Notes under the pieces: generated by a model
Databases searched by the model: none
Seen by the model: the letters and a program-made list of their open reading frames with translations, nothing else
Told to the model about the DNA's origin: nothing
Part shown: positions 38,302-49,800 of the stretch, one piece after another
Position numbering within the stretch: the stretch's first letter is position 1
Layout of the letters: each line of letters opens with the position of its first letter
Assembly: GCF_031755915.1 (NCBI RefSeq)
Contig: NC_083385.1
Span: forward strand, 17,133,001-17,197,000
DNA from: Ziziphus jujuba
Lineage: Eukaryota > Streptophyta > Magnoliopsida > Rosales > Rhamnaceae
DNA: 64,000 bases
Reading direction: 5' to 3'
Made by a program: the position numbers and the translations under genes

Positions 38302-40826
38302 TCACTTGAACAAACGAGCACGACCAGGATTAAGTAGTGATTCCGACATCACCCATCCCTACAAGGCCATAGATTGCATATACGTCAAAATAGGTAACTC
38401 GGACATAAACCAATAATACAAATACGAGAAAAGAAAGTTTGTAAGACTGGGAACTAGGATTTCCTCAATCAAGTTTTGGAGGACCATAACGCATTCACAG
38501 GTTGGTCAAACATAAGCCTAGACATAAGTAAGTTTCCTCACTGATGGAACAAACTTTTACCAACTGCATTAATTGATTTGCCTAACTTCGCTTAAAAAAA
38601 AAAAAAAAAAAAAAAACTGCATCCTGAATTTGGTGAGTCAAAAATATCTGCTGATTCAATGGCGTTGTGATTTCCCATGAATCAATGCATATTTATGGCA
38701 TAAATGGGAGCAGCAGGTGGCATCATGTAAGGTAATAATTGTCACTTTCAGTTAAAAGGAGACACTCAACAAGGCAACATCTGGATAGATTTTCTTGCTG
38801 CCAGCAAAATAGATACAAGGCATCAAAAAATTACAATACACCCAATTCATTTTGGAAGTCTTGTAATCCACTGGATAGTCAGGACATGAAGAATAGGTGC
38901 ATACACACTCAATAACCAGTTATCTAATATGCAAAATGTTAGCACATGTTTATATAAAGGTTTATAGTACATTTTCATGATTCAATAGCAGATGTTCCCA
39001 AATGAATCAACTAAATCAACATACCAGAAGTTGAATACAGATGAGTGCATGCTTAAAATTATAGGACAAGTCACAAAAAATATTGGTAAGTTATTATGGG
39101 GTAAGTTACAAAGCTATCTTAATTTTGAGAACATTTTTTACAATATCAATTCATTCTAGTGTTTTCAAAGTTCATCTATAATGCATTCTAAAGTTTATGT
39201 TTTCTATTATTTAATGATTTGAATTTACCAAAAAATTATATTAATTAATGGCTTGAAGATTAACCATAGATGAGAATTTTCAATAAATTCAATAAGTTGA
39301 TAAATAAATAGATTCATCATAAGTCTTAAAAGTCAAGCTGGGACAAGCCTAATTAAATGAAACAAGCAAAGTAAAACTCCATCTGTATCTTGAATAAATC
39401 CAAACTACTCGTCGAATTGAGTCTGGTAATACTCTCAAGCTCAGCTCATATCTCCCATGAATTTATTTATTTTTCTAGATTTGCTTCTTTTTTTTTTCTT
39501 TTTTTTTTTTTTTTCCTTCTAGATTTGCTTCTTTTTTTTTTCTTTTTTTTTTTTTTACAAGTCTAATTTCACATTAGAAAATATAACCAATTTTTAGCCA
39601 AATTTGAATCTTTTAAGCATATCTTCAGCCCTATCTCCACATGAAGAAGAGTCACCATTTTAGGCTTTCATCACCAGTCATAGTCACCCATCATAAACAT
39701 AGTTGGACTCACTTCCTAACAGTAGTAAACTTCTAGGTTAAGAGGTCACTGAGCAACTCAGTAATTATAGAAATGAATGAGACCATATAACAGGCTCTCC
39801 ATTCTTGTGACCCAGTTCGCTCATTTTTTTCATCCATTTCATAACAGAATCAAATAAAAGTGGCACACACCATGCTGTATATATAAAAATACTTAAATAT
39901 ATATATATATATATAAAAACCATCTTACCTGCTCTGCAGCTTTATGCTTGAAAAGGCCATATGAGGTTGAGACCATCTGACACGACTCGGCAACATGAGA
40001 ATCTAGCTCATTTTCTGTGGGCACAGAGTTTAGATAACCATCATTTCCATGCTTCTGGGATGCAGACTTACCCTTAGATGAAGAATTTATAAAATGCAAA
40101 AGCACATGAGCCTGTAACACAAGGTGAGGACACATCTCAAATACTATACAAAAGGGGGTGGAAAGTAAAAATAAAAATTACATGCCTTCGAGTAGATAAC
40201 AAAATTAAGTTGAATGTAAAAATAAAAATTACATGCCTACAAGTAGCTAACAAAATTAAGTTTTATGTCTCACATGAAATGCTGCTTTCAGAATGTCATC
40301 TGACTTTGCTTGATCCTTGAGCAATGCATATACTTTACCCTTTGAAGGATTGTATGAAATAATATATCTCTCTCTCTGTCATCAATGAAGAGGACATAAA
40401 ATATGAGAGACAAAGGCTGAGATTGAGACTGAGACTAAACATAGAACGATAACTAAAACTTAACTCCATGGCAGAGTATGTACCTCAAAGAAAGGTTCTA
40501 CAGCAAGATAAGCACCTGGGTCCTGGAACGCATCTTTAAATCGTGGTCCTGCCAGGCAGTTGGGAATATTGTGAGGTTCTACCCAGGAACTAGATGCTAT
40601 AGTTCACAAATGAAGCTTATAATTATACATGCATACCAAGAACAATAGGCCTCTCTTTCAACCATGGAAAAGTAAGTATGTTTTCATTCATGTTCCCCTC
40701 CTGCAACGAGGGTACACGTCCTGCAATTGAAGTAAAGCATTATCATCTAATTAAGTATATCAGGAAATTTACTGATGCTCTACATGTGGACACTGGGTAG
40801 AAAATAGATAAGGTTAAATGACGAAA

Positions 40827-40857
<31 letters not shown>

Positions 40858-43689
40858 TCTATATATGATATATAAACATGAATATAGCAAATGTGTACAA
40901 TATTAATTGAAAATGTGAATCCATGTCCAAAGTTTGTGTAACCTGTCTTAAGAAAGGATTCTACTGCCACATTGAATCTTGCCCGGTTTAAAGTGTGCAA
41001 CACTACAGATTTAACCTGGAAAAGAACTTAATTAAAAATTAGGAAACACAGAGGAAATAGAAGCATAAATACAAATACTCTATGAAATTAGGAAGACATG
41101 GTCTATGACATTAACAATACAGGAATAGAAACATTCACGCATAAAAACTGTACTACACATGATCATACCTCTTGGTAAGAGCTGAAAACATATCCACATG
41201 AAAGGAGCGCAAATGTAGCAACCAAGGATGGATTTCTTTTCGAGAGTAGTATGCTCATCCCAGTTCCCAGCTTCAAAAGACATAAGGTTTGTTAATCAGG
41301 TTCAATGACATGCTTACAAATCATTAGACTGGCATGACAAGTGTCATGAATCAACTCGTTTTAATAACTTAGTTTAGGAATTTCTCATGTTAGGGATTGA
41401 AATACATGCTGGACGCTGTTCCAAACACTCAAATCTATAGCAATTCTTCCATCCATTCAGTATACCTATCTTATTGTCTCTTTTAAATAGAAATCCTCTT
41501 TAGAAATTAGACAAGTTTGACAAACATACCAGATCTGCAACATTGCTTACACATTCTCCTTTTGCTGTCACATCTCCAATGTTTTCTCCCTTTGCAAAGG
41601 CCTTGTAAATTGGTGTACGTGTTGATGTTGATGTAACAGCAGCAACATTCTATGACCAAACAAAAACAAAAAAGCCTAAGCCTGTGAAACTGATTTACAT
41701 ATATGTATTGTTGCAATCAAATTTACAAACCTTTGCCACATTAGCTGCACAAGCCAAAGGAAGGAAAAGGTGTGGCACAGCAGCAGTTGCCAACTCCACC
41801 CCAGCACCCAACTCCATAAGAAGATCACCTGTAAATCGCAACTGCAACATGATAATTAAACAGTAAGGAAATGTCTATAAGTAGTCATCATTTGCTTTTT
41901 CACAATCATAAATTATTCGACCTGTTTTAGATCATAATCAAACTTCTTTCCTTGTCGAGCAAAAAGCATTTTTCCAACACGACCAGCACCATCCTACATA
42001 TACAATTCAAAATAACATCTGTCATCCACTTTCTCAAGTTAAATTGAATATCATAACTTGAGGACAAATCACTAAATATCATCCTGAGGAAAACAATTTG
42101 AATTTGGTATTACACTATAGTTCCTATGACAAGGATTTTAAAAATAACACAGCTGATCTACCATATGGGGTACTATAACGTTTAATAGAAATTCCAGATG
42201 CACCAACTCCCTAACTGCTTGAGTTAATTCTACGCACATCATTCAGTTTCAACTCCTAACATTGTATCAGCTAAACGACTGAATTAAACTACATAGCACT
42301 GATTCCTTCAAACGGACCAACGACAATTGAATTTTCATCCTAGGCGCATTCTAGATTTGTTATGGAACAAAGTCTAAAAACCTAGTAAGCGGTAGAAATT
42401 AATTTTCTTCCAATGGTTTTCAAAAATGATTCTACTAATCAGATAGCAAATTACAAACTTGGTCATTAAGAATTGATAGAGACTCTGTCCAACTATCATT
42501 CTTACCTTGAGAATCCAGTTGATGGCAACAGCTCCTTGCGCAGCCCTGTTTCTAGAGATTCCAACTGAATTCAAAAGCGTTTGAGTAGTAAAAACACCCA
42601 TTGCTCCACCAAAGAAATGCTGAAAAAAACAATCAGACTCACTAAATAGCATTTAATAATAGCAAAGTAAATCAATAGGGAGGGTTAAAAAGATTTTCTT
42701 TTTTGCTTCTTCAGAAGTTCTGATAATTAACTTGTACAATGAAATATTTCAAAACACAGTCGATAGTCTGAGTGTATGTGTACCTTCAATGCTCTCCATG
42801 TCATGTAAGGGACATAGGATGGGGTCACACTATCGGGAAAACCTTCAGGTACAACATACGATCTAATAAACGACATCAATCCCTGCAACAATAATAAAAA
42901 CATTTATTCATTCAATCAATCAATCAATCAGCAAATTGCCTCAAACTCACTTGGAAAGCATCGCCAAAAAAAACCATCAAAATTTCTTAAAAATCTACAT
43001 TGCAATTTTCATGCATTTTTCTCTGTAATCCTATTTCAATCTTTACGAATTGCAAAATGCCTAAACAAATTAAACAACATTTTTTGAAAAAAAAAGGAGA
43101 AAAAAAAAAAACCGAAATCTACAGGAGCTAGCGGAGTCTGCAATTTACACTGTCGAAAAAACATTCAGGTACAACATAGATTTCAAGTTACAAGCGGTTT
43201 TGTCCGTAATGTTTACAATCAAAACCGGCTTGATCATCGAATCTCAAACAAAGAAGCAGCTTAGAAAAAAAAGAATAAGAATAATTAAAAAAATAAATAA
43301 AAACTGACATCAACAGGAGCTTGCGGAGTCTGCAAGCAGAGAGCTCGAAAGGAATTCTTCTTGAATTTTCCAGTAGAGGCATCGTTCTCGGCGACGTACT
43401 TCCACCTCCGGCCATCAATTTCCTCGCAACAAATCAGCCTCAAACTCGAATCGACGAACTCATCCTCAATCAATCGAAGCTTCCTGCGCTCAGGACCAGC
43501 AGAAACCAAAGACAGAGAAGGAAGGGCGGAATCGGAAGGAGCCGAAGCGAGACCGGCGCTAATCCTGAGAGTTTCCCGGACGAGAAGCCTGGCATCTTGA
43601 GCAGAGGTGGCGGTGAGGGTTTGAGAAGAAGAAGAAGCAGCAGCAGAAGAAGAAGAAGGCTTATTGAGATTAAGAGGAGGAGGAGCCAT
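38302..43689 (-). CDS. RUS6: ROOT UVB SENSITIVE 6 (RUS6), DUF647 protein
   Basis: Thirteen exons on the - strand, from the ATG: 43689-43309, 42882-42784, 42619-42506, 41993-41922, 41841-41731, 41649-41530, 41270-41169, 41015-40943, 40720-40637, 40548-40484, 40375-40274, 40111-39929, 38358-38302. Phases join to 520 aa. The N-terminus is Ser-rich. The DUF647 core (roughly residues 125-370) carries PEGFPDSVTPSYVPYMTWRA, HFFGGAMGVFTTQTLL, INWILKDGAGRVGKMLFA, GDLLMELGAGVELAT, ENIGDVTAKGE and LGTGMSILLS, all RUS family blocks. The tail GWVMSESLLNPGRARLF matches RUS6. The RUS family has six plant members; RUS1/2 act in early seedling growth and UV-B/vitamin B6 responses, and RUS6 loss is embryo-lethal in Arabidopsis (EMB1879). 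The biochemical activity of DUF647 is unknown. The last exon is only 19 codons and lies beyond a 1.57-kb intron. Splice sites are canonical GT-AG throughout. Confidence 0.93.
40165..40266. repeat. two-copy 51-bp tandem duplication in RUS6 intron 11
   Basis: GTAAAAATAAAAATTACATG starts at 40165 and again at 40216, each followed by a similar block ending AACAAAATTAAGTT. It lies between RUS6 exons 12 and 11 and has no coding effect. Confidence 0.8.
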
Positions 43690-43759
43690 TCCGATATTCA
43701 GAGAGCGAGATCGAAGAAGAAACGCGAAGAGAATGCGCGAGTTATGAGATGAAGAAGGA

Positions 43760-46640
43760 AAGGAAGAAGAAGAAGAAGAATAGTGGGCTTTGGAATTAAC
43801 GAAGTAGTAGGCATTGGAAATGGCGGTGATGTATGTGTGCGTAGGTTGGCCTCCTAACGTCTTTTATTTATTCGGAGCCAAAACCAATGCCCTTATAAAA
43901 CCAAAAGGTCTTCGCTGTTTTATGAATGCTCGATGCGGATCGATTTTCTAGCTTACATGCCATAAGAGTGGAGTAGGATCTCAGTTTCTCCTTTTTGAAC
44001 CTTTTTTCATTTTTTTTAAGTTACACGTGGCATGCATCGGTGAATTTGAAGTTGTGACTGTCTTTTTTTTTTTTTTTTCTGCCACTTGGATTACTGATGA
44101 ATATTGGCTTTGAGCTGTCAGGGATATTATGATGCTTACACGTGTTGGATTTTACGGAAATTCTGTTCCTCCTGTTGTGCAGTAGCTTTATTTATTTATT
44201 TATTTATTTTTTTTTATTTTTTTTTTTTATGTGTTGCACATGGGAGTTTTTGGATTGAACCGATGACGATGAACATAGATCGATCGTATTTTCGTGTTAC
44301 ACGCTGTGAGACAAATTAGTACCACTTGCATTTGCTCTGTTTGCTTCAAAACTCTAATTGGATGAGTTCAAATCGTTATAAACACTTTTTGATATGTTAG
44401 AAGTGTAAAGCAATATGCTTTTTTATATGATGGGTTTTTCTTTTCTTTTTCTTTTCTTTTTTCTATGATAATATTTGAGATTGAAATATTTATATGCTAT
44501 GGTTTACCACTCCATCGTATAGTCTTTATTTTTTATTAATATATTTTTTTCATTATTAAATGGTATCCCATGACATCATACATGCCCTTTATATTGAAAT
44601 CAGAGGCCAGGGTCCACGATAAATTGAGCAAAAAGCTACCGAATTGGCCTATTTTTTGCGTGTACCAATTGAATACATAAAAAATAAGTACATGCGACAA
44701 GTGCACTAGATGCGTATGGACCATACTTTATATATAAAAAATAAGTACCTGCGAGAAGTGGACTAGACACATATGGATGTTAAGAAACATGACACCGTCC
44801 ACGTTATTTATATATATATATATATAATTGTTTTACAATGTGGATATTTAAGTGGATATTTATAAAAATGATAAAATCGTTATCAATATTATTATATAAA
44901 AAATTTATTATTTTTTAAAACATTCATAGAATAAAAAAAATATAGATGTTATAAAAATCATATATATATATATATATATATATACACATGAGATTATATT
45001 GGATTTAGCTTAACTATTTTAAATCATGTTTAAAATATATTTGATTAAATTTGGAATAGTTGAATTTCATTTACAATAATTTACAATCCACAGTTTAATT
45101 TAAACCACTGTGGCATTTCATGTTAATCCTAATATTTATCATTGTGGAATTTTTATTTTTTTTTTTTGGTTGCAATTCAATAAACTTCTTAATGGTTTAA
45201 TATAATTATTTAGAGGTGATCAAAAAAGTGAATTGCTTTCCTTATATAAGGCCAAATAGTCCATGATAACAATATTGCATTATTAACCTAAATAAATAAT
45301 CTTTTATATTTACCCTTAAATTTTTGTAATTTTGTGGTCCATAACTCCAACCTTATCTTCAATTTAAAAAAAAAAAAAATCGTGATACATATTTCTTTAA
45401 CAAAGAAAGACTAAAAAGACCTAAAACATGGCCAATGCACGTGATAATTTATTGTTTATATCGTATCAACTTCTTCATCCTATGATTCCAATCTATCTAT
45501 CAAGTGACAAAGACTATTTCTCTTCTAAAGAAAACAAAATTATATATATATAAATATATACAATGCTGTATTAATGTGGATTTTATAATACTACCGACTT
45601 TTTTTTTTTAAGTGATTGATTTATAATTTCTTGTGAAATATATATTATTATGAAAGAAACCGAAATAATTGCTACAGATTTCTTCACGTAATTTAAAAAA
45701 AAAAAAAAAAAAAGAACGCATTTTTATACATTAAAAGAAAAAAAAGAGCACTTTGCTATAATAAAAGCACAAATGATGCAAATTATTTAAGAATCAAGGT
45801 CAATTTACATCATTAAACAAAGATATCAATGAATTTTTATGAAATGGTTTTACAAAAAATTCAGATAATTATTTTAATCATGAGTTATTTATGAGAAATA
45901 TAATTTTTATAGACTTTCATTTTAAAGGTTTTGATTAACTTTATAACATAATTATATAATAATATTATAATTATCAAAATATTCATCAAATTTGATAATA
46001 TCAAATTATATATTAATATTTAATTTATTTTTTTTATCTATATTTAAAGTTTATGGCTAATATATCAATATATGTGATTTGGTAGAAAGAGTACTTTAAC
46101 ACATATAATATTATTGTGCTCATATTTCTTGTGTCAATAAAAATATTTTCTTAAAAAAAATAAGTTACATCAATAAAGGAAAATTTATTTTAAAGGAAAA
46201 TATTTTTAAAAAATAGTGGATGAAAATTCATAATTACTTTATGTTTTTTTTAGTATTTAACACTATATTAGATATTTTAATTCTAACATTAAGCAAAAGT
46301 AAATAAACATAAATAAAAAAAAAAATTAAGGGCCCTTTCTCAAACCAAATTACAGACTTATTGCATTTTGATATATTTATATATCAAACCAATTGTTGTA
46401 TTTATATATTTATATATATATATATATATAAAGGGTTTCAAAAAATATATATATATATATATATATAAAGATTAAAGAAAAGATAATTGTTTATTAGATG
46501 GAGGGCAAAAAAAAAAAAAAAAAAAAATCCTATTAACAATTTTTTTTGCCTTTCTGGGCTTAGCTTGAAGGCTTAAAAACATGTAGTCAATCGTTATTAA
46601 ATGACTGAAGAATTATTATTAATTTTATTTATTTATTTTT
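43760..46640. other. AT-rich spacer between the divergent RUS6 and ClpX genes
   Basis: It holds the divergent 5' flanks of RUS6 (left, - strand) and ClpX (right, + strand). Between them are poly-T runs, TA tracts and a small 57-bp tandem duplication at about 44679-44790 (AAAAAATAAGTAC followed by TGCGA[C/G]AAGTG). No coding exon or RNA gene was recognised. Confidence 0.55.
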
Positions 46641-46800
46641 TTCGAAAGACAAATGTGCCTCTTAAACAGTAAACTATATAGTCGTCAATCGGGGAGTATT
46701 TCGGTCTATGGTTCACTCACTGCCACTTCATTTTATCAAAAAACCAAAACAACGGCAACAAAAACCAGTAAACGAAAAAACAAAAAACGCAGAGATAAAC

Positions 46801-49800
46801 ATGTTTCCAATTCTCAGATTGGGCCGATCGTCGTCCCTAAAACGCATCGTTACGGCGAGCTCTCTCTTCCAGAACGACCTTCAATCCCCAAACCCCACCA
46901 CCACCACCACCACCACAAAAACCACTGCGACTGGAATCGGAGAGCATAGCCGGACCCATTTCCGCCGGAAGTCTGACGGTCCGACCTCAACATTCGGCGG
47001 TGGAGAGTACGATCACATTAGGGCTGACGTCAACTGTCCCCGATGCTCCAAGCAAATGCCGGTCATCTTTTCGAACCGTCCGTTGTCGATTACGGGCAGA
47101 GAGACGGGGCTTTACCAGGCGGTCAATCTGTGCCCCAATTGCAAGACGGCTTTCTATTTCAGACCCTTCAAGCTGACTCCTTTGCAAGGAAGCTTCGTTG
47201 AGATTGGTCGGGTTAAGGGATCAAAGGACTCGGAGGGGAATTCGGAGAAAGATGGTGAGCAATTTGGACGCGAAGATGTCTCTGCCGCCGCTGATACGGC
47301 GTCGTCGGTAAAGGAGAATCGCGATAAGGTGGATGGCGATGGCGGTGGTTGTGGTGGTCTAGGCGAGGCGAATTTGCGGAAGGATTTGAATTTGCCGACG
47401 CCTAAGGAGATTTGTAAGGCGCTCGACGAGTTTGTTGTTGGCCAAGAGAAAGCGAAAAAGGTTTTGAGCTTTAATTTTTTATGTGGTTCATGTTGTAGGG
47501 TTTATTATTGTTTAAATTTATGGAATTTATCTGCTTTTTGGAGAAGAAAATGTGCCCATTTGGGCAAATTTTTTAGAATTTATATGATTCAGTTACTTTT
47601 TTGTGTTAATGATTAGCTAATTGATTAACATTATTGATATATATATATGTATATATATATTTTTTTTCCTCGTTAAGCAGACGTATCCATTTTTATTCAA
47701 CGGCTAGTTTTCTGAACTAGTTATACTGATGTTGCGTTTCGTTTTAGCCAATTTCATTTTGTTCATATTTGTATTATTTTTATACTTGTACATGAGTAAT
47801 GAGTAACCAGAAAAACATTTTGACTAAACAAAAAGGACCAAAATTGGAACTTGTTTGGTGGAGTTCTTGTTTCAGGGTATAAAGGGATGAACACCTAAGA
47901 ATTTAATCCTTAAAATGAAAGGGAGCATCTGTATATTAGTGCGTAGGTTTGTGAAATAATTGGGCATCACTTCTTCTTCTTCTTCTTCATAAAGTAATGA
48001 AAGGGAAAAGGAAGGCATCTCCTTATTAATTAATCGATAATAACTGATGGTAGAATAGCCCATGGCGGAGTTCAGTGTGTCATTCCTTGTAAATTAGTAT
48101 TTTATGTAATACATGGTGATTCATTTATGCATCTGCTCATGTGACAGGTGCTTTCTGTTGCAGTTTACAATCATTATAAAAGACTATATCATGCCTCTGA
48201 TCACCCCAAAAGGTTAGCTTATAGTGCCTTTCTCTTTGGAGTCATTACATGTAAAAAGCACTGGTTCATGCTGACAATAACATGTTCTCACCACATCCAA
48301 GGTTTTAATGACAAGTCTGGTTTGCTTGTCAATTAAAAATTTTGATGGCTTTCCGTGTGATGCTGCTTTACAAATTGAATATGTGCATCTGTATACCAGG
48401 TCTGGTGGACAAATGGATAATTATCTCGATAATGATGACATTGATTCTGTGGAATTAGAGAAAAGTAATGTATTATTGATTGGTCCCACTGGGTCAGGTA
48501 AGTTAAGTATTCTTATTAAAATCTGTCAGGTTGTGTTCATTGGTATTATTTTGAAAATCTGTATATTGTTTGGACTGCTCTCTTCCTGATTTATGTATAT
48601 CCACCTTGACTGTAAGGATAGGGAAGACCTTACTTGCAAAAACTCTAGCCCGTGTTGTGAATGTGCCATTCGCCATTGCTGATGCAACAACATTAACGCA
48701 GGCAAGTACTTTATTGATCCATATAGTTTTTTGCCTCATATTTTGATTTTCCTGTTTATATTTCTTGTGCCGTTTGATCATGTGCCCATTTGTGAATAGC
48801 TGCATTTTAAGTTTTAGGGCATGTTTGGTATGTAGAATAGATATAGGAATAAAATAGCTATTCCTTAGGATTGACTATTACATGTTTGGTAAATTTTAAA
48901 TTTTAGGAATATCTATTCCATAGGAATACTTATTACCCCATTTTAAGGAATAACTTCATTTGAAGGATAAATATTCTTACCATATTTAAAATATACTCAA
49001 ATCAAGATTGATTATTCTAAACTAAAAATACATATATAACTATAAAATTTTAATTTTAATTAATTTTTACAAATTTGATATTTTTGGAAAGAAAAAAAAA
49101 ATCTTTTTAAAAACTAAATATTGAGCCTATTTCATGATAACAACCTAAAAATCAGTAGGAATATTTATTCCTTTTCCCTTTTTCAATTCCTCTGAATGTG
49201 TATTATTATTTTATTAGGAATAACCATTCTATATACCAAATATGACCTTAGTCTTTTACATGTACAACTAAAGTTTGCTGACTGACTTTGCAGAAAAGAA
49301 AGTTCTCCATTTCATTTGCATTTTCAAGTAATTTACTTCTCTGATTCGTAGAAATGCAAACATTCTTGATTGTTAGTAATTTACAAAGTTCATTCTTAAT
49401 AATAAAGTAAATACATGTATTAAAGTTATCATCAACACCAGAAACTTTAAGTTTGCTGACTGACTTTGCAGAAAAAAAAAGTTTCCCATTTCCTTTGCAT
49501 TTTCAAGTAATTTACTTCTTTGATTGGTAGAAATGCAAACATTCTTGATTGTTAGTAATTTACAAAGTTCATTCTTAATAATAAAGTATATACATGTGTT
49601 AAAGTTATCATCAACACCAGAAACTTTAAGTTGTTATGAAGTGGATGACCCAACTATGTATCGTACACTTAACACAGCCTCTTATGCATAAGGTCATCTA
49701 TTAAAAATAACAATGTGTGTATTACATATGCAAAACCATCAGTTACTAGAATTAGAGGTCACCAAGATTCAGGGACCAAACAAACAATCTCTGATAGTAT

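Noticed and set aside
38123..38416. 97-codon + strand open frame
   Set aside because: It overlaps the last RUS6 exon on the opposite strand. It has no similarity of its own, and the RUS6 tail on the - strand explains the conserved bases.
43321..43752. 143-codon + strand open frame rich in Arg and Ser
   Set aside because: It is the antisense of RUS6 exon 1, whose sense frame has the correct start, splice phase and family similarity.
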